From positions 1-22,155 of the forward strand of contig JACDDZ010000005.1 of NCBI GenBank assembly GCA_013816695.1: a DNA stretch of 22,155 bases, read 5' to 3'. The position numbers and the translations under genes are program-made. Numbering within the stretch: position 1 is the stretch's first letter; each line of letters opens with the position of its first letter. The stretch comes from Gemmatimonadaceae bacterium. GTDB taxonomy: Bacteria > Gemmatimonadota > Gemmatimonadetes > Gemmatimonadales > Gemmatimonadaceae. Below the pieces are notes generated by a model, which searched no databases, had not been told where the DNA came from, and saw nothing but the letters and a program-made list of their open reading frames with translations. Of the stretch, positions 7,130 through 15,147 are shown piece after piece.

Positions 7130-8480
7130 AAAGAATGTTTCCCGGCGCAAGAATGCCGTGCGGATCAAGCTCTCGCTTTACAGTCCGCATCATCCCGATT
7201 TGCATCGGAGTCATCTGCAGCGGGAGCCACTTTCGTTTCAGCTTTCCGATGCCATGCTCGGCAGCAATGGTTCCGCCCATGGCTAACACGTTCTTCAACG
7301 TTTCCTCAACCACGCGTTCAATTCTCGCCACCTCTTCCGCTGAGCGCGCAATGAAATTCTGGTGCGGATGTCCGTTGCCCGCATGACCGTACAATACAGC
7401 GCGATCAATCTGCTGAGCGTCTGCGACTGCGTTGGCCATCTTTACTGCGTCCCCGAGTTTTCGGTAAGGAACCGCCCAGTCCGTTGAGACTTTCCGGCCG
7501 CCGCCGGACCTGTATGCAGCGCCGCGCTCATTCATTACAGAAGGAACCCGGTGCCGGATGCGCCGCGCCTGCCGCAGCTCTGCGTCACTCTCGAACACCC
7601 GCACGTCATCGATGAGGGCACCCGCAGCTTCCGCGTGCGAGAGCCACTTCTCCAAATGCTCCGGTGCTTCATCTTCGGTATAAACGAGCGCAGACGCTCC
7701 AACAGCCCACCCCGCACGGTCATCGGCGGTACGCGCAATCTCGAGGGCGAGCTCACCGAAGAATTCCAGACACCGCGGCGACAAGTCTTCCGCTTCGCGG
7801 GCCTGTGCGACGAACTCGAGTGCCGACTCTTCCGTCAAAAATGGAATAGCCAGACCCGTAACGCTTTCACACCGCGGAATCAGCGCCAGCTCGGCCTCCA
7901 CGATTACACCAAGCGTTCCCTCGCTGCCAATGAACCAGTCAATCGGATCCTGCGCGAATCCATAGCCGACAGTGTTCTTTTCGAGATCGCTGCGCCGAAG
8001 CTCGACAAGCTCACCGCTCGCGAGGATAACCTTGAGCGCGCGCACATGTTTTCTCGTCGCGCCGAACTTGAAAGTCCGTGCACCCGACGCATTGCATGCG
8101 ATTGCCCCGCCTACTGTGCATTCATCTTCACTGGTTGGATCCGGAGCGAAGGTGAGTCCGTCTTCAGCGACAAGCCTCTTGAGATCACCGAGCAAAATGC
8201 CGGGCTCGACGCGCACAGTCCTGGCTTTGATATCAACGCCCAGCACTTGATTGAGCGAGCGTGTCGAGAGCAGGACGCCCTGGTCCGTAATCGAAGCGCC
8301 GGTCGTACTGGTCTGGCCCCCGGCCGGCGTAACCGCTCGTTTCGCCTGCGCGCACTCCCTGATCAGCTCGACTACTTCTTCCAGTGAGGCGGGACGCGCA
8401 ACGCTCTCTGGAGTGAGCACAAGTCCGGATGCATCGGAGGCTACGCTGGCGCGAACGTCAGCGTCCGCTTCAAGCCTCAT
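7128..8480 (-). CDS. GlcD-like FAD-linked oxidase, probable D-2-hydroxyglutarate dehydrogenase
   Basis: A 450-residue flavoprotein of the VAO/PCMH fold. The FAD-binding half shows TPAGGQTSTTGAS, VRVEPGILLGDLKRL, DPTSEDECTVGGAIACNASG and FIGSEGTLGVI. The C-terminal FAD-oxidase domain has VSTDWAVP, LYGHAGNGHPH and AAEHGIGKLKR. The two His seven apart (H366, H373) and E408 match the metal site of D-2-hydroxyglutarate and D-lactate dehydrogenases. It starts with an ATG only three bases after the serA stop, so they are cotranscribed. SerA of several bacteria reduces 2-oxoglutarate to D-2-hydroxyglutarate, and such oxidases recycle it; that is the favoured role. Glycolate or D-lactate oxidation is the alternative. 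No GlcE or GlcF partner is present. Confidence 0.87.
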   Translation of the reverse strand: MRLEADADVRASVASDASGLVLTPESVARPASLEEVVELIRECAQAKRAVTPAGGQTSTTGASITDQGVLLSTRSLNQVLGVDIKARTVRVEPGILLGDLKRLVAEDGLTFAPDPTSEDECTVGGAIACNASGARTFKFGATRKHVRALKVILASGELVELRRSDLEKNTVGYGFAQDPIDWFIGSEGTLGVIVEAELALIPRCESVTGLAIPFLTEESALEFVAQAREAEDLSPRCLEFFGELALEIARTADDRAGWAVGASALVYTEDEAPEHLEKWLSHAEAAGALIDDVRVFESDAELRQARRIRHRVPSVMNERGAAYRSGGGRKVSTDWAVPYRKLGDAVKMANAVADAQQIDRAVLYGHAGNGHPHQNFIARSAEEVARIERVVEETLKNVLAMGGTIAAEHGIGKLKRKWLPLQMTPMQIGMMRTVKRELDPHGILAPGNIL

Positions 8481-8483
8481 CGG

Positions 8484-10085
8484 TCAGTCCGCCTTGAAAC
8501 GGACTACCGTAGCAGAAACAATCTCGGGAAGTTGAAGCAGCGTTTGCCGAACGCTCTCGGGGATATCGCCGTCCACCGATACGGCAGCGAGTGCCTGTCC
8601 GCCGCGCGCAAGGCGAGCCTGGTGATATTCGGCGATGTTCACGCCTGCTGTACCGAGCAGCGTTCCAACCTGTCCAATGACGCCGGGTACGTCGTTATTT
8701 GCGAGAATCAGCAGAGTATCGCGCGGCTGCACGTCCACGTGAAATGCACCGATTCGCGTGATGCGCGAGCCCACCCCCGCGACGGCGAATTCCTGCATTC
8801 CCCCGCCGAGCCGGACCTCAATGAAGCCGGGCTCCCCCGCCGCACTGGTTTCGGTGAAAGAGAGCTCGATGCCGCGTCCCTCGGCGACTCGACGCGCATT
8901 CACGAGATTGAGGCGTTCGTTTTCCATGACTGCATCAAGCGCACCAATGGCGGCGGAGGCGAGAATTGCGTCACGCGATCCTGCGAGCGACTGGCCACAG
9001 CGAACTTCGATTTTACTTACGGCCGTAATTCCCTGCGATGCCAATACACCGCGCGCGATCGCCGCAGCCCTGCGCGTTAGACGCAGCGCCGGCTGGATCT
9101 CTTTCCAGCGTCCGCTCTCCACTTCCGCAACATTCATCGAGCTTCCGAGCTCGCCCTGCAGGAGGGCGTCACGCACAGCGACACATGCATCGACAGCAAC
9201 ATTACGCTGCGCTTCCGCTGTTGACGCACCTATGTGCGGCGTAAGAAAGACATTCGGGAGAGTACGGAGCGGATGATCCTTGGGAAGCGGCTCCTTGCTG
9301 AATGCATCCAGTGCGGCCGCGCCAAGCTTCCCCGTTTTCAATGCGTCGATCAGTGCATCTTCATCTACGATCCCGCCGCGCGCGAAGTTGAGCACGATTG
9401 CGCCCGGGCGGATCTTTCCTATTTCGCGACGCCCGATCATTCCGCTGGTTTCGTCGTTCAATGGAGTGTGGACCGTGAGCACGTCCGATTCCGCCAGGAT
9501 TTCATCGAGCGAAGCGATGTGCTCAACGCGGCAGGATTCGAATCTCCCGCGCGCAACGTAGGGATCATAAGCCAGGACTTTCATTCCAAACGCGTGCGCG
9601 CGGCTGGCGACTTCGCTCCCAATCCGGCCAAGGCCCACAATCCCGAGAGTGCGACCTTTCAGCTCGGAGCCCAGGAGCTGCGATCGGTCCCACCGTCCTT
9701 CGCGCATCGACGAGTCTGCGCGTGAGAGATGGCGCACAATGTTGAGAAGAACGCCGAATACCAGCTCTGCTACTGCTACAGTATTACCTGCAGGGGCATT
9801 GATTACCGCGACACCGAGCTCAGTCGCGACATCCATCGCGATGTTGTCGACGCCCACGCCAGCGCGCCCGACCACTTTGAGTTTCTTAGCAGCTCGAAGC
9901 AGCTCGGCGGAAATTTTCGTTGCACTGCGTCCTATGATCGCGTCGTAGTCAGCGATCTTTTGCAGGAGAACATCCGCAGGGAGTGTCGGGCTCTCGTCCA
10001 CCTGGAGGCCGGGTTCGGCGGCCAGCAGCTCGACTCCCTCGGGGTCGATTTCGTCGGTTACAAAAATGCGGTATTTCACAGGCAC
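8484..10085 (-). CDS. serA: D-3-phosphoglycerate dehydrogenase, long form with ACT domain
   Basis: Oxidises 3-phosphoglycerate to 3-phosphohydroxypyruvate with NAD+, the first step of L-serine synthesis. At 533 residues it is the long (type I) form. Order: substrate domain with VVGRAGVGVDNIAMDVA, Rossmann domain with GIVGLGRIGSEVA (G151-G156), catalytic Arg in NFARGGIVDE (R236), E265 and H284 (TPHIGAS), an intervening regulatory domain (about 320-450), and an ACT domain from about 457 (LLILANNDVPGVIGQVGTLL) that normally binds serine for feedback inhibition. The start is GTG at 10085; a second GTG two codons later is possible. It lies 46 bases after the small membrane-protein gene and just ahead of the FAD oxidase. 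Confidence 0.95.
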   Translation of the reverse strand: MPVKYRIFVTDEIDPEGVELLAAEPGLQVDESPTLPADVLLQKIADYDAIIGRSATKISAELLRAAKKLKVVGRAGVGVDNIAMDVATELGVAVINAPAGNTVAVAELVFGVLLNIVRHLSRADSSMREGRWDRSQLLGSELKGRTLGIVGLGRIGSEVASRAHAFGMKVLAYDPYVARGRFESCRVEHIASLDEILAESDVLTVHTPLNDETSGMIGRREIGKIRPGAIVLNFARGGIVDEDALIDALKTGKLGAAALDAFSKEPLPKDHPLRTLPNVFLTPHIGASTAEAQRNVAVDACVAVRDALLQGELGSSMNVAEVESGRWKEIQPALRLTRRAAAIARGVLASQGITAVSKIEVRCGQSLAGSRDAILASAAIGALDAVMENERLNLVNARRVAEGRGIELSFTETSAAGEPGFIEVRLGGGMQEFAVAGVGSRITRIGAFHVDVQPRDTLLILANNDVPGVIGQVGTLLGTAGVNIAEYHQARLARGGQALAAVSVDGDIPESVRQTLLQLPEIVSATVVRFKAD

Positions 10086-10131
10086 CGGATGGGAAGGTTC
10101 ACATCCGCAAATCTACTTGGGAGGGCGCCTG

Positions 10132-10422
10132 CTATCTACGCAGGAGAGCGATCATCAACCCGCCAAGGGATAATACGGTGCCCGTCCAGTAGATGAACAT
10201 CCACTTCATCAAATCTGCGAACTTATCACTCAGTCGAGCTTCCGATTGTGCGACAGTTGCATGCAGTTCCGCCCTGAACCGTTGCCAGTTCAACTCGTTC
10301 AGCTCCCTGAGTTGATTTTGATAGGTCGTATCCACGGCATTGAACCAGTTTACGAATTCATCGGCGATCTCGTCGCCAAAGCGCTCGTAGAAGTTGCGGG
10401 AAAGTTTGGCAGTAACCGGCAT
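10132..10422 (-). CDS. Small coiled-coil protein with one C-terminal membrane helix
   Basis: A 96-residue protein of unknown function. Residues about 10-30 read NFYERFGDEIADEFVNWFNA. A helical, probably coiled-coil stretch follows (QLRELNELNWQRFRAELHAT through SEARLSDKFADL), then one transmembrane helix (WMFIYWTGTVLSLGGLMIAL) ending in two arginines. Similar short proteins with FYERFGDE, LRELNELN and a WMF-type helix recur in environmental bacteria, so I regard it as real, not a chance frame. It precedes serA on the same strand by 46 bases and may be the first gene of that transcript, but a link to serine metabolism is unproven. The ATG at 10422 has no strong ribosome site. Confidence 0.72.
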   Translation of the reverse strand: MPVTAKLSRNFYERFGDEIADEFVNWFNAVDTTYQNQLRELNELNWQRFRAELHATVAQSEARLSDKFADLMKWMFIYWTGTVLSLGGLMIALLRR

Positions 10423-10592
10423 CAGCGCTCAAGTCATCAGGAAAGCTGAATCTCTTAATGAATACGCTCGGCGCGAACATCAATGCAATACGTAAAGTGG
10501 CATTTTCGCGTTACCCTGACACCGGAAAACCCGCGAATGGCTCCCAACACACTTGCAGCCAGTTGGAAGGGTAACAGGAACTACAGTCGCTC

Positions 10593-10618
10593 AGTTGTCA
10601 GACTAACAACAGACAACT
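10593..10618. promoter_or_regulatory. Inverted repeat, candidate operator upstream of the kinase gene
   Basis: AGTTGTC and GACAACT form perfect seven-base arms with a 12-base spacer. The right arm touches the TTGACA at 10618-10623. The layout suits a dimeric repressor, but no regulator can be assigned. Confidence 0.35.
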
Positions 10619-10686
10619 TGACACCTGATACCCTTTCACGTGGCCATCGCAGAAGCGTGGCTCTTGCGCGCGCCCTCCCATAGATT

Positions 10687-10707
10687 AGGCGCTTAATCGT
10701 AGCGCCT
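10687..10707. repeat. Short hairpin in the kinase leader
   Basis: AGGCGC and GCGCCT pair around a nine-base loop, ending 16 bases before the kinase GTG. There is no T-run and no Shine-Dalgarno between hairpin and start. It may affect translation of the kinase; function is not known. Confidence 0.4.
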
Positions 10708-10723
10708 CCTTCAACCCGACCAC

Positions 10724-13378
10724 GTGGCAGAACTGCGCGACCAACTCCAGGAAACACTAGGCAGCCAGTACGTCCTCGAGCAGGAGCTCGGCGGCGGCGG
10801 GATGTCCCGTGTCTTCGTAGCCCATGAAGCTTCGCTTGGACGGAAAGTTGTAGTCAAGGTTCTTCCGCCCGACATGGCCGCTTCGGTGAGCATCGACCGC
10901 TTCCGGCGCGAGATCCAGCTGGCGGCACAGCTGCAGCATCCGCATATAGTGCCTTTGTTGAACGCGGGTGAGACGCAGGGCCTTCCCTACTTTACCATGC
11001 CGTTCGTGAAAGGTGAGTCACTCCGCGCCAAGCTGGCTCGCGGCGGAGAGCTTCCACTTTCTGAAGCTGTGAGAATTCTGCGGGAAGTGGCCGCTGCCCT
11101 TTCATACGCGCACGAAAACCATGTAGTCCATCGCGACATCAAGCCGGAGAATATCCTCATTTCCGGCGGCTCGGCGATGGTTACGGATTTCGGTGTCGCG
11201 AAAGCTGTTTCAGCATCCAGCGGCGGAAGACAGGGACAGAGTCTTACATCCCTCGGCGTAGCGCTCGGAACGCCTGCCTACATGGCACCCGAACAGGCCA
11301 CGGCTGACCCGAACACAGACCATCGCGCAGACATCTACGCTCTCGGAGTTGTTGCATACGAAATGCTGACCGGAGCGACTCCCTTCTCGGGACGCTCGCC
11401 ACAGGCAATGCTCGCAGCCCATGTCACCGAGAGTCCGGATAACGTCACGAAAAGACGGGCGACTATTCCGCCCTTGCTGGCCAATCTTGTGATGTGCTGT
11501 CTCGAGAAGCGGGCTGCAGATCGCCCCCAGACGGCGGCCGATGTCGTCCACGAGCTGGATGCGCTGTCCACTCCGAGTGGTGGAATGACTCCGACCTCGC
11601 TTCACCCAGCGGCAGCGAAGCGCGGTATCCCAAAAGCAGTGACAATTGGCGCGGCCGCCCTCGTCGCAGCTGCAATCATTGCATTCGCGACCATGAAATT
11701 CGCAGGCGGCAAGTCAGCTCCGGTCGTTGCAGAACCTGCGGCAGTTCCAGGCATCGCCGTGCTGCCATTTGAGAATCGCGGAAGAGAAGAAGGCCAGGAA
11801 TTCACAGACGGCATGACAGAAGAAATCACCAATCGCCTTTCTTCTATTCGCTCGCTGCGCGTAATCGGCCGACAGAGCGCTCGTACATACGCAGCCAGCA
11901 CCAAATCTCCCCAGGAGATTGCGAAAGAGCTGGGAGTGGATTACGTGCTGACAGGAACCGTGCGCTGGGATAAGTCGGCAGACGGAAAGGAGCTGGTACG
12001 CGTGAGTCCCGCGCTCCTCCGTGCATCCGATGGCACGCAGGTCTGGGCTGATGCTTACCAGACAGTTCTGTCCGGAATGTTTGAGGTCCAGGCCAAGGTG
12101 GCCACTGAAGTCGCCAGTGCCCTCAACATTGCGCTTGTTGCACCCGAGAAAAATGCACTCGCGGCGCGCCCGACAATGAATGTGGAGGCGTACAGCTACT
12201 ACCTTCGCGGAAGTGAGCTGGTCGTGGGGTCCACCCGCATGCCGGACCTCAAGCTCGGGATCGAATCACTCCAGGAAGCCGTTAAAGCAGATCCGAATTT
12301 TGCCCAGGCGTACGCGCGGCTCGGAATGGGTCACGTCGAATATTTCTGGTTCTTTGGCGACCGGTCTGCGGCGCGATTGAAAATGGCGAAGGCCGCAATC
12401 GACAAGGCGCTTTCAATCAACCCGGACCTGCCCGAGGGACACTTCGCCCTGGGGGTCTATTATTACCATGGCTTCCTCAACTATCAGAAGGCACTGGAGG
12501 AATTTGCAGTTGCCGAGAGGCTGCGCCCGGGTGATTTCCTGACGGTGTACTACTCGGGCTTGATCAAGCGACGAACTGGGGATTTTGCCGGCGCTTCCGT
12601 GCAGATGGAGCGCGCGCTTGAGATTGAGCCGAAGGTTCCTTCCCTGTACACCGATCTTGGATACACATACAACGTTCTAGGCAGACACGACGAGGCTGAA
12701 CGGATGGCGCGGCAGGCACTCGTGCTGGACCCGAAGAGCGTCGAGGCAGGTCAGATTTTGATGATCGCGCATATCGGCCGAGATGCAAATGTGCCTGCTG
12801 CGATCGGTGCCATGAAACAGGTAGTCAGCCATTACACTGACCGCAATTTTGCCGCGCAACAGTTGCTGGGAATCTCGTGGCCCCTCGGCAACGACCCCGA
12901 CCTGAAATCAATGATGCAAGATGTTCAGTGGTCGGAAGATGCGGGCGACAAGGGCGTATTCTATACGTACAAGGCACTCTGCTTCATGTTCTACGGAAAT
13001 GTTGCGGCCGCGAGAACGAACGCGGCGATGGCGCTGCCACTGCTCATCGCATCAGCCAAGGCCGACCCCAGAGAAAGCGGGTTTCACAATGCCCTGGCAA
13101 TCGTGCACGCAATTCTGGGCCATCGCGATGAAGCAGTTTTCGAAGCAAAGCGGGCGATGCAGGAAACTCCGGTATCGCGAGATGCCTATTCCGCTCCTAA
13201 CGTAGCATTTGCGTCCGCGATTGCCCTGACAATTGCTGGAGCCAACTCAGACGCCATCACTGCGCTTGAAACCGCAATCCGTCAGCCGGCCAATAACACG
13301 CGGAACTTCGCGAAGTTGCATCCCGTATTCGCGCCACTGCGTGCCGACCCGCGCTTCAGGAAGCTGGTCGGACTGTAG
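10724..13378 (+). CDS. Membrane Ser/Thr protein kinase with TolB-like and TPR domains
   Basis: An 884-residue signalling protein. Residues 16-282 are a Hanks-type kinase with glycine loop LGGGGMSRV, Lys45 (VVVKVLPP), Glu63, HRDIKPEN (D138), TDFG (D155) and GTPAYMAPE, so it should be active. After a linker, one transmembrane helix (about 305-325, VTIGAAALVAAAIIAF) precedes a TolB/FlgO-like domain (342-470: GIAVLPFENRG, FTDGMTEEITNRLSSI, GVDYVLTGTVRW, DGTQVWADAY). From about 485 to the end are TPR-type helices (for example ALEEFAVAERLRPGDF, ALEIEPKVPSLYTDLG), closing with LHPVFAPLRADPRFRKL. Kinase inside and TPRs outside the cytoplasm is the expected topology. The start is GTG at 10724 without a ribosome site. 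Ligand and targets are unknown. Confidence 0.93.
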   Translation: MAELRDQLQETLGSQYVLEQELGGGGMSRVFVAHEASLGRKVVVKVLPPDMAASVSIDRFRREIQLAAQLQHPHIVPLLNAGETQGLPYFTMPFVKGESLRAKLARGGELPLSEAVRILREVAAALSYAHENHVVHRDIKPENILISGGSAMVTDFGVAKAVSASSGGRQGQSLTSLGVALGTPAYMAPEQATADPNTDHRADIYALGVVAYEMLTGATPFSGRSPQAMLAAHVTESPDNVTKRRATIPPLLANLVMCCLEKRAADRPQTAADVVHELDALSTPSGGMTPTSLHPAAAKRGIPKAVTIGAAALVAAAIIAFATMKFAGGKSAPVVAEPAAVPGIAVLPFENRGREEGQEFTDGMTEEITNRLSSIRSLRVIGRQSARTYAASTKSPQEIAKELGVDYVLTGTVRWDKSADGKELVRVSPALLRASDGTQVWADAYQTVLSGMFEVQAKVATEVASALNIALVAPEKNALAARPTMNVEAYSYYLRGSELVVGSTRMPDLKLGIESLQEAVKADPNFAQAYARLGMGHVEYFWFFGDRSAARLKMAKAAIDKALSINPDLPEGHFALGVYYYHGFLNYQKALEEFAVAERLRPGDFLTVYYSGLIKRRTGDFAGASVQMERALEIEPKVPSLYTDLGYTYNVLGRHDEAERMARQALVLDPKSVEAGQILMIAHIGRDANVPAAIGAMKQVVSHYTDRNFAAQQLLGISWPLGNDPDLKSMMQDVQWSEDAGDKGVFYTYKALCFMFYGNVAAARTNAAMALPLLIASAKADPRESGFHNALAIVHAILGHRDEAVFEAKRAMQETPVSRDAYSAPNVAFASAIALTIAGANSDAITALETAIRQPANNTRNFAKLHPVFAPLRADPRFRKLVGL

Positions 13379-13431
13379 GCCATCGCTGCCGTTAGTGCCT
13401 CCACTCCCGCCACATTCCGCTGTTCGCGTGG

Positions 13432-13465
13432 TACAATTATAGATAACAAACCCACCGCCCTGAGG
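13432..13465 (+). promoter_or_regulatory. Possible -10 element and ribosome site of the M28 peptidase gene
   Basis: TACAAT at 13432-13437 fits a -10 hexamer but no good -35 lies at the right distance. GAGG at 13462-13465 is seven bases before the ATG at 13473 and is a credible ribosome site. The peptidase may therefore have its own promoter in addition to read-through from the kinase gene. Confidence 0.4.
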
Positions 13466-13472
13466 ACCGGAA

Positions 13473-15134
13473 ATGATCAACCGCAGCTCCCTTCTTGTTG
13501 TAATCACATTTGCCGCATGCACCCCTGGCATCCAGGTCGGAACGGCACCCGCGAACATCGCGGCAAACGTGGACCGGATGAGCGCAGATGTTCGCACGAT
13601 CTCCTCCGACGCATTCATGGGACGCGGTCCCGCGACCGCCGGTGAAGTAATGACCGTGAACTACATTCGCGATCAACTCAAGGAGGCTGGGCTCCAACCC
13701 GGCGGTCCCAAGGGATCCTGGTTCCAGGAAGTTCCGCTCAACCAGTCTGACATAGTCGGAACTCCGTCGCTGTCGGTAACCGTGATGGGACAGACGGTCC
13801 CGCTCCGCCAGGGCGAACAGGTTGCCATTCGCGCATCCATGCAGAATGTCGACCGCGTAAACATTGCCAATGCGCCCATCGTATTTCTCGGCTACGGCGT
13901 GAAAGCTCCCGAAAGAAACTGGGACGACTTCAAGGGCGAAGACCTGAAGGGCAAGGTTGGACTCGTACTGATCAATGACCCGGACTTCGAAACGGGTCAG
14001 GGAGACTTCGGCGGCAAGGCGATGACATACTACGGCCGCTGGACATACAAGTACGAGGAAGCAGCGCGTCAGGGGCTCGCGGGCCTGCTTGTGATTCACG
14101 AAACAGCACCCGCGTCATACGGCTGGGCGACGGTCAAGAATTCCAATACGAACACGATGTTCGACATCGTGCGTGCAAATCCAAATGAGGTCCACCCGCT
14201 GATGGAAGGCTGGGTTCAGCGCGACGACGCAGCCCGCCTGCTTGCCGCCGTGGGACAGGATTATGAGACGCTCAAGAAACTCGCCCAGACTCGCGCTTTC
14301 CGGCCGGTAACGCTTTCCAACGCGACATTCTCGGCGAGCTATCAGGTGAATCGCAAAACCATCGTGTCAAAGAATGTGCTTGGCCGCATTCCGGGATCCC
14401 GTCATCCGAATGAGACGATTCTCTTCGGCGCCCACTGGGATCATCTCGGCGTCGGTGGAAAGGACGCGCGCGGTGATTCGATCTACAACGGTGCAGTTGA
14501 CAACGGTACAGGTGTCGCCGCGGTGTTGGAGCTCGCGCGCATGTTCAGCGCCGGTCCGCGGCCGCAGCGCTCGCTGGTGTTCGCTTTCTGGACCGCGGAA
14601 GAAAAAGGCCTTATGGGTTCGGAGTATTACGCCGCGAATCCTGTGTATCCGCTCGAGTCCACGGTTGCAGGTGTCAACGTTGATGCGCTAAGTCCAACCG
14701 GCGCTGCACGCGATGTACTAGTTGTTGGATACGGACAGACCGATCTTGAGGATCTTCTCGCTCCAATCCTCGCCGCAAGCAATCGTGTAATTCGCCCCGA
14801 TGAAAACCCAGCAGCGGGTTACTTCTACCGCTCGGACCATTTCCCGATGGCGAAGCGAGGTGTTCCCATGATGTACATGGGCAGCGGCTCAGATCTCATT
14901 GTCGGGGGGAACGCGGCCGGAAAGCTTGCCGCTGACACTTACCGTCGCGATGCGTACCACCAGCCAGCTGACGAATACGACGCTGCTACCTGGAATTTTG
15001 CGGGAATCGGCGCGGATGTCACTGCGCTGTACCAGCTCGGAACGCAGCTCGCCAATTCGAGAGCCTGGCCGAATTATCGCGCAACTTCAGAGTTCAAGCC
15101 TATCCGCGACAGGTCAGCAGCGTCGCGAAGATAG
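13473..15134 (+). CDS. M28-family zinc peptidase lipoprotein with PA domain
   Basis: A 553-residue exported aminopeptidase-type enzyme. The signal MINRSSLLVVITFAAC ends in a plausible lipobox with Cys16. After an N-terminal region with FMGRGPATAGE, residues about 110-280 form an inserted PA-like domain (IVFLGYGVKAPERNWDDF, GLAGLLVIHE). The catalytic M28 domain has zinc ligands and catalytic residues in place: H321 (FGAHWDHLG), D343 (GAVDNGTGVA), E376-E377 (TAEEKGLMGSEYY), D404 (VNVDALS) and H456 (YRSDHFPMAKRGVP). Preferred peptide substrate cannot be predicted. A GAGG seven bases upstream supports the start. It ends 13 bases from the convergent ABC membrane-protein gene. Nutrient peptide degradation in the periplasm is the likely role. 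Confidence 0.93.
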   Translation: MINRSSLLVVITFAACTPGIQVGTAPANIAANVDRMSADVRTISSDAFMGRGPATAGEVMTVNYIRDQLKEAGLQPGGPKGSWFQEVPLNQSDIVGTPSLSVTVMGQTVPLRQGEQVAIRASMQNVDRVNIANAPIVFLGYGVKAPERNWDDFKGEDLKGKVGLVLINDPDFETGQGDFGGKAMTYYGRWTYKYEEAARQGLAGLLVIHETAPASYGWATVKNSNTNTMFDIVRANPNEVHPLMEGWVQRDDAARLLAAVGQDYETLKKLAQTRAFRPVTLSNATFSASYQVNRKTIVSKNVLGRIPGSRHPNETILFGAHWDHLGVGGKDARGDSIYNGAVDNGTGVAAVLELARMFSAGPRPQRSLVFAFWTAEEKGLMGSEYYAANPVYPLESTVAGVNVDALSPTGAARDVLVVGYGQTDLEDLLAPILAASNRVIRPDENPAAGYFYRSDHFPMAKRGVPMMYMGSGSDLIVGGNAAGKLAADTYRRDAYHQPADEYDAATWNFAGIGADVTALYQLGTQLANSRAWPNYRATSEFKPIRDRSAASRR

Positions 15135-15147
15135 AAATGATGGGTGG

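Larger units (their letters stand above)
10423..10723. other. Divergent intergenic region upstream of the kinase gene
   Basis: About 300 bases without a credible gene, between the divergent small membrane-protein gene and the kinase gene. It contains an inverted repeat (10593-10618), a perfect TTGACA at 10618-10623 without a good -10 at normal spacing, a widely spaced inverted pair GTTACCCT/AGGGTAAC (10510-10517 and 10568-10575), and a leader hairpin (10687-10707). No RNA gene was recognised. Confidence 0.6.

Noticed and set aside
7551..8387. Plus-strand open frame of 278 codons opposite the FAD oxidase
   Set aside because: No recognisable motif; the minus-strand protein has all family motifs across the same bases.
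10618..10641. TTGACA as a complete kinase promoter
   Set aside because: At 16-18 base spacing the hexamers are GTGGCC, TGGCCA or GGCCAT, which are not credible -10 elements.
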